DNA from: Tenacibaculum sp. 190524A02b
GTDB taxonomy: Bacteria > Bacteroidota > Bacteroidia > Flavobacteriales > Flavobacteriaceae
Direction of reading: 5' to 3'
Assembly: GCF_964036645.1 (NCBI RefSeq)
Contig: NZ_OZ038525.1
Span: forward strand, 2,812,501-2,876,500
Length of the DNA: 64,000 nt
A program made the position numbers and the translations under genes. The notes below the pieces were generated by a model. It saw only the letters and a program-made list of their open reading frames with translations. It was not told where the DNA came from and searched no databases. This document shows positions 54,209 to 63,978 of this stretch, one piece after another (positions within the stretch are counted from its first letter, which is position 1; every line of letters begins with the position of its first letter).

Positions 54209-54832
54209 ATGAATGGTGTCCGTATTTTTCTTTTTATTTCCCTGATTGCCATTTACAACACTACTGCACAACAAAGTCACTCAAGTTTTTCCGCCCATAA
54301 ATCATTAGCTGATGCCATCCGTATTAATAATGAAATTATTGAAGGAAGAACTCTCTTTTTTGAAAAACAAGCCGAAAAGAAACCTCTAATGTTCCAAAAG
54401 ACAAAGGTGAGGATTAGTGAACTAAATAGGCTATCTAATAACTTATCAAAATACATAGTGGAGCTACAAAGTAAAGTTAATACAGAACGTGTTTTGTATG
54501 ATTTGCTAGAAAGTGAACATTATAAAGAACTTCTTTTTAGTTATGACAATGCACTATCCTATAAAGGGAAAAAATTAAAAAGAAAAATCGATAGTTTATA
54601 CAATCATGCCTTAAAAATTAACGTTCATAAATTATCTCAATTAGAAAATTTTTACGAGACAAGGTTTAAGACAGAAGGAGATTTCTTTGACAGCGAGCAA
54701 AATAAATTAAATTATTTTGATTATCTATTTCACGATAAATCAAATTATGGAATTATGATGGCTATGAATTATCTATTACTGGATGTAAAAACTTTTCAGT
54801 TATTATACTTTGGTTCTGTTATGAGTTATTAG
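54209..54832 (+). CDS. predicted secreted, helical protein of unknown function
   Basis: The 207-residue protein has a signal peptide (MNGVRIFLFISLIAIYNTTAQ, cleaved near residue 21). The mature part is mostly helical and charged (HKSLADAIRINNEIIEGRTL, LSKYIVELQSKVNTERVLYDL, SLYNHALKINVHKLSQLENF) and likely coiled. Parts loosely recall the N-terminal helices of GldM-type gliding motility proteins, but the protein is far shorter and I do not claim homology. Its 3' end overlaps the convergent flavoprotein gene by 14 bases. Confidence 0.65.
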   Translation: MNGVRIFLFISLIAIYNTTAQQSHSSFSAHKSLADAIRINNEIIEGRTLFFEKQAEKKPLMFQKTKVRISELNRLSNNLSKYIVELQSKVNTERVLYDLLESEHYKELLFSYDNALSYKGKKLKRKIDSLYNHALKINVHKLSQLENFYETRFKTEGDFFDSEQNKLNYFDYLFHDKSNYGIMMAMNYLLLDVKTFQLLYFGSVMSY

Positions 54833-56042
54833 TGTTAGCTGCTATATATTTTGCACATATATAACCGCCTGTCCAAGCATTTTGAAAATTAAATCCTCCT
54901 GTTACTGCGTCAATATTTAAAACTTCACCCACAAAAAACAAGTTTTTATTAAGTTTACTTTCAAAACGTTTAAAATCTATTTCTTTCAGGCTAACACCTC
55001 CAGCAGTAACAAATTCTTCCTTAAAAGTAGTCCTTCCATTAGCATTAAACAAACCTTGGGTAAGCTGGTTAGCCATTTTTTGTAATTGTTTATTACTAAG
55101 ATCTGCCCAATTTTGATTGGGTTTTACGTCTGAAGCTATAATTAATCGTTCCCACAACCTACGAGGTATATCTGAAAATGGAGACTTTACAATGACTTGT
55201 TTTTTACTTTGATTCCTTTTCAGTTCTTGTAATTGCTCTAATACCTCTTCAGTTTCTTGCCCTAACCAGTTTACCAACACATTATATTGATAATTTTTAT
55301 CCGCTAAAACTCTAGCCCCATGAGCTGATAATTTTAAAACAGCTGGACCACTTATTCCCCAATGAGTTATTAATAAAGGCCCGGAATTCTCAAGTTTTGT
55401 CTTCGCTATCTTAACTATTGCATTAGAAACTGAAACTCCTCCTAAATCAAAAATTCTAGGATCTTTTATATTGAAAGTAAATAATGAAGGAACAGGTTGC
55501 ACAATTTGATGACTAGATTTTTCTATCATTTCCCAAACTTTTTTGCTACTGCCTGCTGCTATTACCAAATAATCAGCTTTAAAAAGCTTTTCCTTTGTTT
55601 TCACTTTCCATGTGCTACCTTCTTTAAAAAAGTCAACCACTCCATGATTTTTCAACACTTTTATTCCTAAATCATTTACTCTTTTAGCAAAACAATCTAT
55701 AATTGCTTGTGAAGTGTTAGCTTCTGGGAACACCCTATTATCTTCTTCTATTTTCAAAGGCACTCCTCTTTCTTCAAACCATTCAAAAGTATCTCCTGTC
55801 ATAAATTGATGAAAAGGCCCTAATAATTCTTTTTCTCCTCTAGGGTAAAACTTAACTAACTCTTTAGGCTCAAAACATGCATGTGTTACATTACATCTTC
55901 CTCCTCCTGAAATTTTCACCTTTTGTAATACATCTTTCCCTTTTTCCAAAATAGTTATACTCAAATCAGGGTTTTGTTCTTTTGCATTTATAGCTGTAAA
56001 AAAACCCGCTGCTCCTCCACCTATAATAATTACGTTCTTCAT
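54819..56042 (-). CDS. NAD(P)/FAD-dependent oxidoreductase (HI0933/BaiN family)
   Basis: The 407-residue protein has an FAD Rossmann site (VIIIGGGAAGFFTAINAKE), then ISGGGRCNVTHACFEP (family motif) and SLFTFNIKDPRIFDLGGVSV. It ends VTAGGVSLKEIDFKRFESK, NLFFVGEVLNIDAVTGGFNFQNAWTGG. These match the flavoprotein family often called HI0933 or YhiN/BaiN. The reaction is not known for most members. The ATG overlaps the end of the GYDIA kinase gene by 4 bases, so it is the third gene of the mvaA operon. Confidence 0.9.
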   Translation of the reverse strand: MKNVIIIGGGAAGFFTAINAKEQNPDLSITILEKGKDVLQKVKISGGGRCNVTHACFEPKELVKFYPRGEKELLGPFHQFMTGDTFEWFEERGVPLKIEEDNRVFPEANTSQAIIDCFAKRVNDLGIKVLKNHGVVDFFKEGSTWKVKTKEKLFKADYLVIAAGSSKKVWEMIEKSSHQIVQPVPSLFTFNIKDPRIFDLGGVSVSNAIVKIAKTKLENSGPLLITHWGISGPAVLKLSAHGARVLADKNYQYNVLVNWLGQETEEVLEQLQELKRNQSKKQVIVKSPFSDIPRRLWERLIIASDVKPNQNWADLSNKQLQKMANQLTQGLFNANGRTTFKEEFVTAGGVSLKEIDFKRFESKLNKNLFFVGEVLNIDAVTGGFNFQNAWTGGYICAKYIAANTNNS

Positions 56043-56968
56043 AGTATCATTTCGCTATAAGGTAATATTGTAGTAAATCCTTTTTCTTTAAAATATTTTA
56101 TCGAAGTTTCATTTCCTGTTATCAATACAAAATCTCCTCCCCAGGCTCCTAAGCTTTTTATAGCTCCATTGTAATCTGGAAACAATTTCTTTTTTACCGT
56201 CTCTTGCTTAATAACTTTACTTATTAATTTTTCATGCTCTTCAATAACTTTATCTAATGTATTAATTGAATCAGCTTGTAAAAACTCATTTGTAAGCACT
56301 TCTATTTCTGGAAGTAACTGCCTTATATTTTCTTTATTTTTTTTGTACTGTGCTATTCCTTCTCTACTATTTTGTTTTTGATTTAGATGCACAAAAAATA
56401 ATTGATTTGTATAATCAGGATAATAATTTATTTCCTCTATCTGTGGTTGAGAATTATTAACCTTATACAATATTGGCATGTTATGTTTAGCACAAGCAAT
56501 ATCGTAACCGCTTCCAGAAAAAGCATTCCATAGCAAAGTAAAAGGATTAACTTTTGCCCAAGAAGCTATGTTATTTATTAAGGTTGAAGAACTCCCTAAC
56601 CCCCAATTTTGAGGAAAGGATAAATTAGTTCTCACTATATACCCTTTATCAGCTTTCAAAAACTCAGGATTTAAAGTTCTAGCTTCTTGTAAAATATTTT
56701 GTAATGTTTCTGCTATAAATTCAGCACCTCCTTCTTTATCTGAATTAAATGTAGCCGAAGTTAATCGTAATTTAGGCAAACTAAATGCAGCCTCAAACCA
56801 ACAAACGCCTTCATTGGTAAAACTTCCCCAAATAAGTTCAGGTTCATTAATAGGCTCAATTATTAAATCTTGACCAAACTTTGTTGGAACTGCTAAAGCT
56901 TTTACTCCATCTAAAACAAGATATTCTCCTGTTAATAATAATTTTCCGTTACTATAAAATCGATTCAA
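56039..56968 (-). CDS. GYDIA-type GHMP kinase (candidate phosphomevalonate kinase)
   Basis: The 309-residue protein is a GHMP kinase with GKLLLTGEYLVLDGVKALAVP and the glycine/serine loop NWGLGSSSTLI (about residues 124-134). It also has the signature GSGYDIACA (hence GYDIA), and the C-terminal GAWGGDFVLITG. Its genomic position between HMG-CoA reductase and a flavoprotein, with mevalonate kinase and diphosphomevalonate decarboxylase nearby, makes it the natural candidate for phosphomevalonate kinase, a step not otherwise covered in the window. That is an inference; the start is 1 base after the mvaA stop. Confidence 0.85.
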   Translation of the reverse strand: MNRFYSNGKLLLTGEYLVLDGVKALAVPTKFGQDLIIEPINEPELIWGSFTNEGVCWFEAAFSLPKLRLTSATFNSDKEGGAEFIAETLQNILQEARTLNPEFLKADKGYIVRTNLSFPQNWGLGSSSTLINNIASWAKVNPFTLLWNAFSGSGYDIACAKHNMPILYKVNNSQPQIEEINYYPDYTNQLFFVHLNQKQNSREGIAQYKKNKENIRQLLPEIEVLTNEFLQADSINTLDKVIEEHEKLISKVIKQETVKKKLFPDYNGAIKSLGAWGGDFVLITGNETSIKYFKEKGFTTILPYSEMIL

Positions 56969-56969
56969 T

Positions 56970-58241
56970 TTATTTTTTTAACTCATTAAAAGCTTCTACT
57001 ACTGCACTATGAGAAACTGTTTTATTTTCAAACTTTTTAGCTATTGTGTTTTTTTCTTCAGAAGAGGCTCCTAATTGATTTAAGATATTCATAAGGTGCA
57101 TTTTCATATGACCATGTTGAATTCCTTTCGTTGTCAAAGCTCTCAATGCTGCAAAATTTTGTGCCAATCCTGCTGTAGCCATAATTTCCATTAACTCAGG
57201 AGCTGAAGGTCTTCCCATCATATCCAAAGACAACTTAGCCATAGGATGTAATGCTGTTAAACCACCTACAGTTCCTACTGCTAAAGGAATTTCAATCCAA
57301 AACTTAAAAACATCATCTTTTACCTCACAATGTGTTAAGCTTTTATACTTCCCTTCTTTAGATGCATAAGCATGTGCACCAGCTTCAATTGCCCTAAAAT
57401 CATTACCAGTCGCTAAAACAACAGCATCAATTCCATTCATAATACCTTTATTATGTGTTACAGCCCTATAAGGTTCAATTTCTGCTATTTTAACAGCTTG
57501 TTCAAACTTCTTTGCAAACTCTCTTGGATTATCTCCTCCTAAATCTTCTACTTTACATGAAACTTCTGCTCTAACTAAACACTCAGGAACATAATTTGAT
57601 AAGATACTCATTACTATCTCTATGTCATCACGCTTAAACTCGTTTGCCATTGCTTCTAAACAAGAGTTAATAAAATTAGCTCCCATAGAATCTTTGGTTT
57701 CAAAAGTTACATGTATCTGATAATAATTTTCTAAATCCTGAGTCTTATCAACTAACTGAACATCTAAAATTCCACCACCTCTCTTTTCCATATTCCTTGT
57801 TATAGAGGCGGTAGCCTCAAGAAGTTTAGGCTTTTGTTCTTCAAAATATTTTGCCAACTCCTGCTTGCTTCCTTCATACATAAAATGTACTTGACCTATT
57901 TTAGTAGTAGCCCTAACTTTGGTCTTAAATCCTCCTCTTGTACTCCAAAACTTAGCTACTAATGAGGCTGCTGCTACTACAGAACTTTCTTCTACAACCA
58001 TTGGAATTACCATTTCTTTACCGTTAATAATAAAGTTAGGGGCTATACCGTAAGGCATATAAAAGTTAGTAATGGTATTTTCTATAAAATCATCATGCAA
58101 TTGTTGCAGTGCTTCATCAACATTCCAATATTGTTTTATAGTATTAATAATCTCTTCTTGATTATTAAAAAAATTCTCTGCTAACCAATCAATTTTTTCT
58201 TGCTTTGTTAATTTAGAAAATCCAGCAATTACTTTAGGCAT
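56970..58241 (-). CDS. mvaA: hydroxymethylglutaryl-CoA reductase, class II (degradative-type)
   Basis: The 423-residue protein has class II HMGR motifs: IAPNFIINGKEMVIPMVVEESSVVAAAS (catalytic Glu in the EES segment), DSMGANFINSCLEAMA, THNKGIMNG with the active Lys, and ATGNDFRAIEAGAHAYASKEG. The last part has GHMKMHLMNI, with the catalytic His in GHM. It reduces HMG-CoA to mevalonate, here presumably in the biosynthetic direction since the mevalonate kinase genes are nearby. A promoter box TATCTTTG lies at 58265-58272, giving a leader of under 20 bases. It heads an operon with the GYDIA kinase and a flavoprotein. Confidence 0.94.
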   Translation of the reverse strand: MPKVIAGFSKLTKQEKIDWLAENFFNNQEEIINTIKQYWNVDEALQQLHDDFIENTITNFYMPYGIAPNFIINGKEMVIPMVVEESSVVAAASLVAKFWSTRGGFKTKVRATTKIGQVHFMYEGSKQELAKYFEEQKPKLLEATASITRNMEKRGGGILDVQLVDKTQDLENYYQIHVTFETKDSMGANFINSCLEAMANEFKRDDIEIVMSILSNYVPECLVRAEVSCKVEDLGGDNPREFAKKFEQAVKIAEIEPYRAVTHNKGIMNGIDAVVLATGNDFRAIEAGAHAYASKEGKYKSLTHCEVKDDVFKFWIEIPLAVGTVGGLTALHPMAKLSLDMMGRPSAPELMEIMATAGLAQNFAALRALTTKGIQHGHMKMHLMNILNQLGASSEEKNTIAKKFENKTVSHSAVVEAFNELKK

Positions 58242-58545
58242 CCTTAATATTGTTTTAACGGTGTCAAAGATACAGGAAACTTAGAATTAATTAACAAACT
58301 AAGGAATTAGTCTAAAAAACGTTTTCTAATTTAGTATTTAATAACCTCAACCTCTATTCAGCCAATTAATGTTTCGTTATGAAAAACATACAGCAACACT
58401 CGCTTTTAACTATATATCAACACTTTAAAAAGCAACCTTCCTTCATTGTAGGTAAATTCGTCTCAATATTTGTAAGCTTTTTAACCTAAAAATTAACGAA
58501 TTTTCCGTAAACTTGGCAAACTTTTCACTTAAACAACAACTACAT
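58242..58545. other. divergent intergenic region between mvaA and the DPP IV gene
   Basis: This region holds the mvaA promoter (58265-58298). No ORF is supportable; the plus-strand frame from 58513 begins with TTG and adds 11 residues before the signal peptide, so I start the next gene at 58546. Confidence 0.5.
58265..58298 (-). promoter_or_regulatory. predicted promoter of the mvaA operon
   Basis: TATCTTTG (58265-58272 on the minus strand) matches TAnnTTTG. TTTG at 58295-58298 is 22 bases upstream, slightly further than the usual 19. Confidence 0.5.
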
Positions 58546-60690
58546 ATGAAAAAAATGTTACTATTTTTTATTGGATTTGCATCCTTAATGCAAGCTCAAA
58601 AAAAAGACATTTCTTTAGAAGATATATGGAAAAAAGGTACGTTCAGAGCAGATTACATGAATTCTTTAAACTCTATGAATGGCGATTTTTATTCTTTACT
58701 CAATTACAACAACGGAGGCACTACTGTAGATAAGTATAGTTACGAAACTTTAGAAAAAGTTGCTACTATTGTAAATAGCAAAGATTTAAAAGAATTATCT
58801 TCTTTTCAATCATACACTTTCAATAACGACGAAACCAAATTGATATTAGGCACCCAGTTTAAACCAATTTTTCGTCGTTCTTTTTTAGGTACCTATTATG
58901 TTTACGATATTGCTTCGAAATCGTTAGAGTTAATAGGCGAAGATATTCAAGAACCTACTTTTTCTCCTGACAGTAAAAAAATAGCCTATGCTAAAAACAA
59001 TAATTTATTTATTAAAAATCTTGTAAACTATGCCGTTTATCAAATAACTAGTAATGGTGAAAAAAACAAAATTATAAACGGTATTACCGATTGGGTTTAT
59101 GAGGAAGAATTTGCTTTTGTAAGAGCTTTTGAATGGAGTAAAGACAGTAAACACTTGGCTTTTTTACGTTTTGATGAAAGCAACGTAAAAACATTCTCTA
59201 TGGATGTATATGGTACTGATAAATATCCATCTCAACATGTTTTTAAATATCCAAAAGCAGGAGAAGATAATGCTAAAGTAACTTTAAACATTTTTTCTTT
59301 TGACACTAATAAAACTGCGGAAATAAGGGTTGGAGATTACGAATATATTCCAAGAATTAACTGGACTAATGAAGGAAATTTATTAGCTGTAAGAACATTA
59401 AATCGTCATCAAAATGATTTAAAAATGTATTTTGTTAATGCCAACACATATGATAGTAATTTGGTTTTAAATGAAAAAGACGTAGCTTATGTTGATGTTA
59501 CTGATGATTTAACTTTTTTAAATGATAATAGCTTTATATGGACTAGCGAAAAAGATGGGTATAATCACATCTATCACTACAATAATAAAGGAGAATTAAT
59601 TAACCAAATTACGAAAGGAAACTGGGATGTTACCTCTTACTATGGTTTTGATTCTGAGAAAAAAGAAATTTATTACCAATCTGTAGAAAATGGTTCTATT
59701 AATAGAGGTGTTTATAGCATTTCTTTAGACGGGAAAAACAAAAAAACTTTAAGTAATTCAAAGGGAACAAATAGAGGTTCTTTTAGTAAGAACATGCATT
59801 ATTTTATCAATACATTTTCTGATGCAAATACACCTCCATTGTATACCTTAAGAAATAGCAAAGGAAAAGTATTAAAAACTATAAAAGACAACAAAGCTCT
59901 AAAAGCTACGATTACTAATTATAACTTAAGTAAAAAGGAATTTTCTACCATTAACATTAATGGTAATGACTTAAATATGTTTATGATTAAGCCAGCTAAT
60001 TTTGATACTTCAAAAAAATATCCTGTTTTAATGTATCAATACTCTGGTCCAGGCTCACAAAGTGTTGCCAATAGTTGGAACAGTTCAAATGATTACTGGC
60101 ATCAAATGTTAGCTCAAAAAGGTTATATTATAGTTTGCGTTGATGGTAGAGGAACTGGTTTTAAGGGTAGAGACTTTAAAAAAATCACCTATTTAAATTT
60201 AGTTAAACACGAAACTGAAGATCAAATTGCTGTAGCAAAAGAATTGGCTAAACGTAATTATGTAGATGCTAAGAGAATTGGTATTTGGGGATGGTCTTTT
60301 GGTGGTCATATGAGTACTAATTGTTTATTAAAAGGAAATGATGTGTTTTCTACTGCAATTGCTGTAGCACCTGTTACTACTTGGCGTTTTTACGACACTA
60401 TTTATACCGAACGCTATATGCGTACTCCAGAAGAAAATCCTAATGGCTATGATGATAATTCACCTTTAAACTACCCTGAATTGTTAAAAGGAAAATATCT
60501 ATTAGTACATGGTACAGGTGATGATAATGTACATGTACAAAATGCTACAAGAATGGCTGAAGCTTTAATTCAAGCTAATAAGCAATTCGATTGGGCTTTC
60601 TATCCTGACAAAAACCATGGTATTTATGGTGGTAACACTCGTTTACACCTGTATACTAAAATGACAAACTTCATACAAAACAATCTATAA
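58546..60690 (+). CDS. dipeptidyl peptidase IV (S9 family)
   Basis: From the ATG at 58546 the protein has 714 residues with a signal peptide (MKKMLLFFIGFASLMQAQ). The N-terminal beta-propeller has DWVYEEEF (the double-Glu motif that binds the substrate amino end) and EWSKDSKHLAFLRFDE. The C-terminal alpha/beta-hydrolase has Ser in GWSFGGHMS, Asp in HGTGDDNVH and His in KNHGIYGG. It cleaves X-Pro dipeptides from the amino end of peptides in the periplasm. Two peptide transporters follow, so it likely supplies their substrate. A TTG start at 58513 would place extra residues before the signal. Confidence 0.94.
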   Translation: MKKMLLFFIGFASLMQAQKKDISLEDIWKKGTFRADYMNSLNSMNGDFYSLLNYNNGGTTVDKYSYETLEKVATIVNSKDLKELSSFQSYTFNNDETKLILGTQFKPIFRRSFLGTYYVYDIASKSLELIGEDIQEPTFSPDSKKIAYAKNNNLFIKNLVNYAVYQITSNGEKNKIINGITDWVYEEEFAFVRAFEWSKDSKHLAFLRFDESNVKTFSMDVYGTDKYPSQHVFKYPKAGEDNAKVTLNIFSFDTNKTAEIRVGDYEYIPRINWTNEGNLLAVRTLNRHQNDLKMYFVNANTYDSNLVLNEKDVAYVDVTDDLTFLNDNSFIWTSEKDGYNHIYHYNNKGELINQITKGNWDVTSYYGFDSEKKEIYYQSVENGSINRGVYSISLDGKNKKTLSNSKGTNRGSFSKNMHYFINTFSDANTPPLYTLRNSKGKVLKTIKDNKALKATITNYNLSKKEFSTININGNDLNMFMIKPANFDTSKKYPVLMYQYSGPGSQSVANSWNSSNDYWHQMLAQKGYIIVCVDGRGTGFKGRDFKKITYLNLVKHETEDQIAVAKELAKRNYVDAKRIGIWGWSFGGHMSTNCLLKGNDVFSTAIAVAPVTTWRFYDTIYTERYMRTPEENPNGYDDNSPLNYPELLKGKYLLVHGTGDDNVHVQNATRMAEALIQANKQFDWAFYPDKNHGIYGGNTRLHLYTKMTNFIQNNL

Positions 60691-60705
60691 CTAAATCATA
60701 GTAAA

Positions 60706-62127
60706 ATGAATACAGTAAAAGAAGTAAACCACGGTGAGCTTTGGGGGCATCCAAAAGGACTATATGTTTTATTTTTCGTAGAAATGTGGGAACGATTTTC
60801 ATATTACGGTATGAGAGCTATTTTAACATTATTTTTAGCTGCTCCAGTAATCCTAGGAGATCCGCAATCTGGATATGGATGGACAAACGCTGAAACATTA
60901 TCCTTTTATGGAACATACACCATGTTTGTTTATTTAACTTCAATTCCTGGAGGATGGATAGCAGATAAGTTTATTGGTCAAAAGAAAGCTGTTATGCTAG
61001 GAGGTTTGCTATTATGTGCTGGACATGGAATTTTAGCCATAGATGCTCAATGGGCTTTTTTCTCTGGTTTAGTACTAATTGTAATAGGTGTTGGTTTTCT
61101 AAAACCTAATATTTCTACTATGGTTGGTGGTTTATACAAACAGGGAGATGACAGAAGAGATAAAGGTTTTTATATATTTTATATAGGTATAAATTTAGGT
61201 GCCTTTTTAGGCGCTTTAATCGTTGGTGCAGTCGCTGCTAAATATGGCTGGCATTATGGATTTGGCTTAGCTGGAATAGGAATGGCTTTAGGTCAAATCG
61301 TATACATGTATGGGTTAAAATACTTAGAAGGTGTAGGTGAATTTTTAGGTAAAACAGATTCACCAGATAAAGAACTAATGAAAAAACCTTTAACTCCAGT
61401 TGAAAAGGATAGAATGACAGTAATGTTTTTATCATTTTTAATAATTATAGTTTTCTGGGGAGCTTTTGAACAAGCTGGAGGTTTAATGAGTTTATATACT
61501 GAACAAAAAACAAATAGAATGCTTTCTTTCTCCTTACCTCTTATAGGAAATGAAGTTCCTGCTGCTGTTTTCCAATCTATAAATGCTTTTTTCATAATTA
61601 TTTTTGGTGGATTAATTGGTGGCTTTTGGTATAACTGGGGAAGAAAAGGTAAAGAATCTTCTTCTTTATTCAAAATGGCTATTGGTGTAATTATTATGGC
61701 TTTAGGCTTTTTCTTTATGAGTAAAGCAAGTACTGAAGTGGTAATGAACGGAAATGAGGTAGTGGAAAAATCTGCTATGATATGGCTTGTATTAGCATAT
61801 CTATTTCATACAATTGGAGAATTATGTGCTTCTCCAGTAGCTTTATCTTTTATCACAAAACTAGCTCCATTAAAATATGCTTCATTCATGATGGGAGCTT
61901 ATTTTGCTGCTACAGGGTTAGGTAACAAAGTTGCTGGTTTTGTAGGAGAACTATCAGAAGGAGCTGGTGAATTTCAAGTTTTCACAGGAATAGCGGTTTT
62001 TTGCACATTATTTGGTATTTTAATTTTATTGATTTTAAAACCATTAAAACGACTAACTCATGGAGCCGAAAATATTAAAGGTACCTCAAACGAAGAAGCA
62101 GAAGGATTTGAATTAGCAGATAATTAA
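60706..62127 (+). CDS. POT-family proton-dependent oligopeptide transporter (first)
   Basis: The 473-residue protein has 12 or more membrane segments and the POT signature EMWERFSYYGMRAIL (ExxERFxYY motif, used in proton coupling). It also has GGWIADKFIGQKKAV and FYIFYIGINLGAFLGALIVG. It imports di- and tripeptides across the inner membrane with protons. It starts 15 bases after the DPP IV gene, so the pair is likely one transcript: the peptidase makes dipeptides and the transporter takes them up. A terminator follows (62147-62173). Confidence 0.94.
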   Translation: MNTVKEVNHGELWGHPKGLYVLFFVEMWERFSYYGMRAILTLFLAAPVILGDPQSGYGWTNAETLSFYGTYTMFVYLTSIPGGWIADKFIGQKKAVMLGGLLLCAGHGILAIDAQWAFFSGLVLIVIGVGFLKPNISTMVGGLYKQGDDRRDKGFYIFYIGINLGAFLGALIVGAVAAKYGWHYGFGLAGIGMALGQIVYMYGLKYLEGVGEFLGKTDSPDKELMKKPLTPVEKDRMTVMFLSFLIIIVFWGAFEQAGGLMSLYTEQKTNRMLSFSLPLIGNEVPAAVFQSINAFFIIIFGGLIGGFWYNWGRKGKESSSLFKMAIGVIIMALGFFFMSKASTEVVMNGNEVVEKSAMIWLVLAYLFHTIGELCASPVALSFITKLAPLKYASFMMGAYFAATGLGNKVAGFVGELSEGAGEFQVFTGIAVFCTLFGILILLILKPLKRLTHGAENIKGTSNEEAEGFELADN

Positions 62128-62146
62128 TATACACTATACAAACATG

Positions 62147-62173
62147 CCTCACATACTAAAATTTAATGTGAGG
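62147..62173 (+). terminator. rho-independent terminator between the two POT genes
   Basis: CCTCACAT and ATGTGAGG pair over 8 bp around an 11-base loop and are followed by a T-rich tract. It separates the first POT gene from the second, although read-through is possible. Confidence 0.75.
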
Positions 62174-62202
62174 TTTTGTTTTGTTTATAAACTACATAAC
62201 AA

Positions 62203-63978
62203 ATGAGTACAGACATTAAAAACCTCTTTAAAGACAAAGTTCTTGGGCATCCAGCAGGATTGTTCGTATTATTCTTTACAGAAATGTGGGAACGTTTTTC
62301 CTTTTATGGAATGCGTGTATTATTGGTAAACTTTTTAACTACAGCAGCTATTGGAGCAAACCCTGGTTGGGAATGGTCTGCCGAAAATGCAAATGCATTA
62401 TTTGGAACCTATGCTATGCTATTATACGTGACGCCTATTTTGGGTGGTATTATCGCAGATAAAATTACAGGATATAGGTGGGCTATAGTTATTGGATCTT
62501 TAATTATGACCTTAGGACATGCTTCTATGGCATTAGAAACAGAGTTTTCTTTATATGGAGGACTTGCTTTATTAGTAATAGGTACTGGTTTTTTTAAACC
62601 TAACATTACCTCCACTATTTCAGAAATGTATAAAGAAAATCCAGAAAAGAAAGATGGTGCTTATACTATTTTTTATATGGGAGTTAACTCTGGTGCTTTC
62701 TTCGGAATGTTACTTTGTGGATATTTAGCTGAAAAAGTTGGATGGGCATACGGATTTGGTTTAGCTGGAATTTTTATGCTACTAGGTACTATTCAGTTTT
62801 GGTTAGCTGGTGATTTATTTGGTAGTATTGGTGCTAAACCATCTAAAGTTGTTGAAGTTGAAATTCCTCAAAACATTAATGAAGAATCTCCTAAAGAAAG
62901 TATCGATGGAAATGAAGAACCATTAAATCCATTTACTCAAATAGATAAAATATTAATTGCTATATCTGCTATTCTTGGTATTGGATATGCTTTTAATGAT
63001 CCTTTATCTAAAATTGGAGGAATAGATATGTTCGCTGCTTTAAAAATAGGTGAATTAGAAGGACAATATGTAGCTGTTCTATTTGCTCTTGGTGTATTTT
63101 TATATCTGGTAATTAGTAGGATTAGTCGTTATACTAAAGTGGTTCGAGACAAAATGATTGCTTTTATCATTTTTGCTTTTTTTACGGTTTTTTTCTGGAT
63201 GTGCTTTGAACAAGGAGCTTCATCTTTAATCATTTTTGCTAGAGATAACGTAGATAGAGTATTAACTGGTAATTCTGCCTTATTATTCAATATAACCAAC
63301 ACACTTTTAACTGTTATTCCTTTAGGTATTATTACTTATGTTTTATTCTTACTTTGGAAAAAAACATTCAATAAAATACCTGGTTCAAATATTGTATTAG
63401 TAATTTGTTTTCTAATTATGTGGGGAATTGCTGGATGGATGTTAATGAGAGAGTTTTCTTCTGACATTTCTGAAATCACTGCTTCTTGGTTCTCAATATT
63501 AAATTCATTCTTTATTATTGCTTTTGCTTCCTTCTTTTCTAAATGGTGGGAAAGTAAATACAATCCTTCTGCTACAGGAAAATATGCTTTAGGGCTTATT
63601 ATAATGGCTATAGGTTTTGGCTTGCTAGCTTTTGGAGCTTACGGAATTACCGAAGGTGTTAAAGTAAGTATGATTTGGCTAATTTTGGCTTATTTATTCC
63701 ATACTTTAGGAGAACTTTGTTTATCTCCAGTTGGACTTTCATATGTTTCGAAACTAGTTCCAGCTAGAATGATTGCACTTATGTTTGGAATGTGGTATTT
63801 AGCCATTGCTATAGGTAATAAATTAGCCGCGGTAATTGGTGGTCAAATAGAAAATATTACACACCAGTACAGTTTATCTACTTTCTTTTTAATTTTTACA
63901 ATTGTTCCAACCATTGCTGGTTTAGCTATTCTAGCATTGAACCCTGTTATTAAAAAACTTATGCACGGAGTAAAATAA
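62203..63978 (+). CDS. POT-family proton-dependent oligopeptide transporter (second)
   Basis: This 591-residue protein is a paralogue of the preceding one (EMWERFSFYGMRVLL, GGIIADKITGYRWAI, FYMGVNSGAFFGMLLCG), with a longer central loop and two extra hydrophobic stretches after about residue 245. The extra length is typical of the longer POT branch in Bacteroidota. It has GELCLSPVGLSYVSKLVP near the end. It should import peptides with protons; different length suggests different substrate range from the first copy. It lies 75 bases downstream of the first, beyond a terminator. Confidence 0.93.
   Translation: MSTDIKNLFKDKVLGHPAGLFVLFFTEMWERFSFYGMRVLLVNFLTTAAIGANPGWEWSAENANALFGTYAMLLYVTPILGGIIADKITGYRWAIVIGSLIMTLGHASMALETEFSLYGGLALLVIGTGFFKPNITSTISEMYKENPEKKDGAYTIFYMGVNSGAFFGMLLCGYLAEKVGWAYGFGLAGIFMLLGTIQFWLAGDLFGSIGAKPSKVVEVEIPQNINEESPKESIDGNEEPLNPFTQIDKILIAISAILGIGYAFNDPLSKIGGIDMFAALKIGELEGQYVAVLFALGVFLYLVISRISRYTKVVRDKMIAFIIFAFFTVFFWMCFEQGASSLIIFARDNVDRVLTGNSALLFNITNTLLTVIPLGIITYVLFLLWKKTFNKIPGSNIVLVICFLIMWGIAGWMLMREFSSDISEITASWFSILNSFFIIAFASFFSKWWESKYNPSATGKYALGLIIMAIGFGLLAFGAYGITEGVKVSMIWLILAYLFHTLGELCLSPVGLSYVSKLVPARMIALMFGMWYLAIAIGNKLAAVIGGQIENITHQYSLSTFFLIFTIVPTIAGLAILALNPVIKKLMHGVK

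Noticed and set aside
54209..54832. GldM-like gliding motility protein
   Set aside because: Only a faint resemblance of the N-terminal helices; the length is far too short and no gldK, gldL or gldN gene is nearby.
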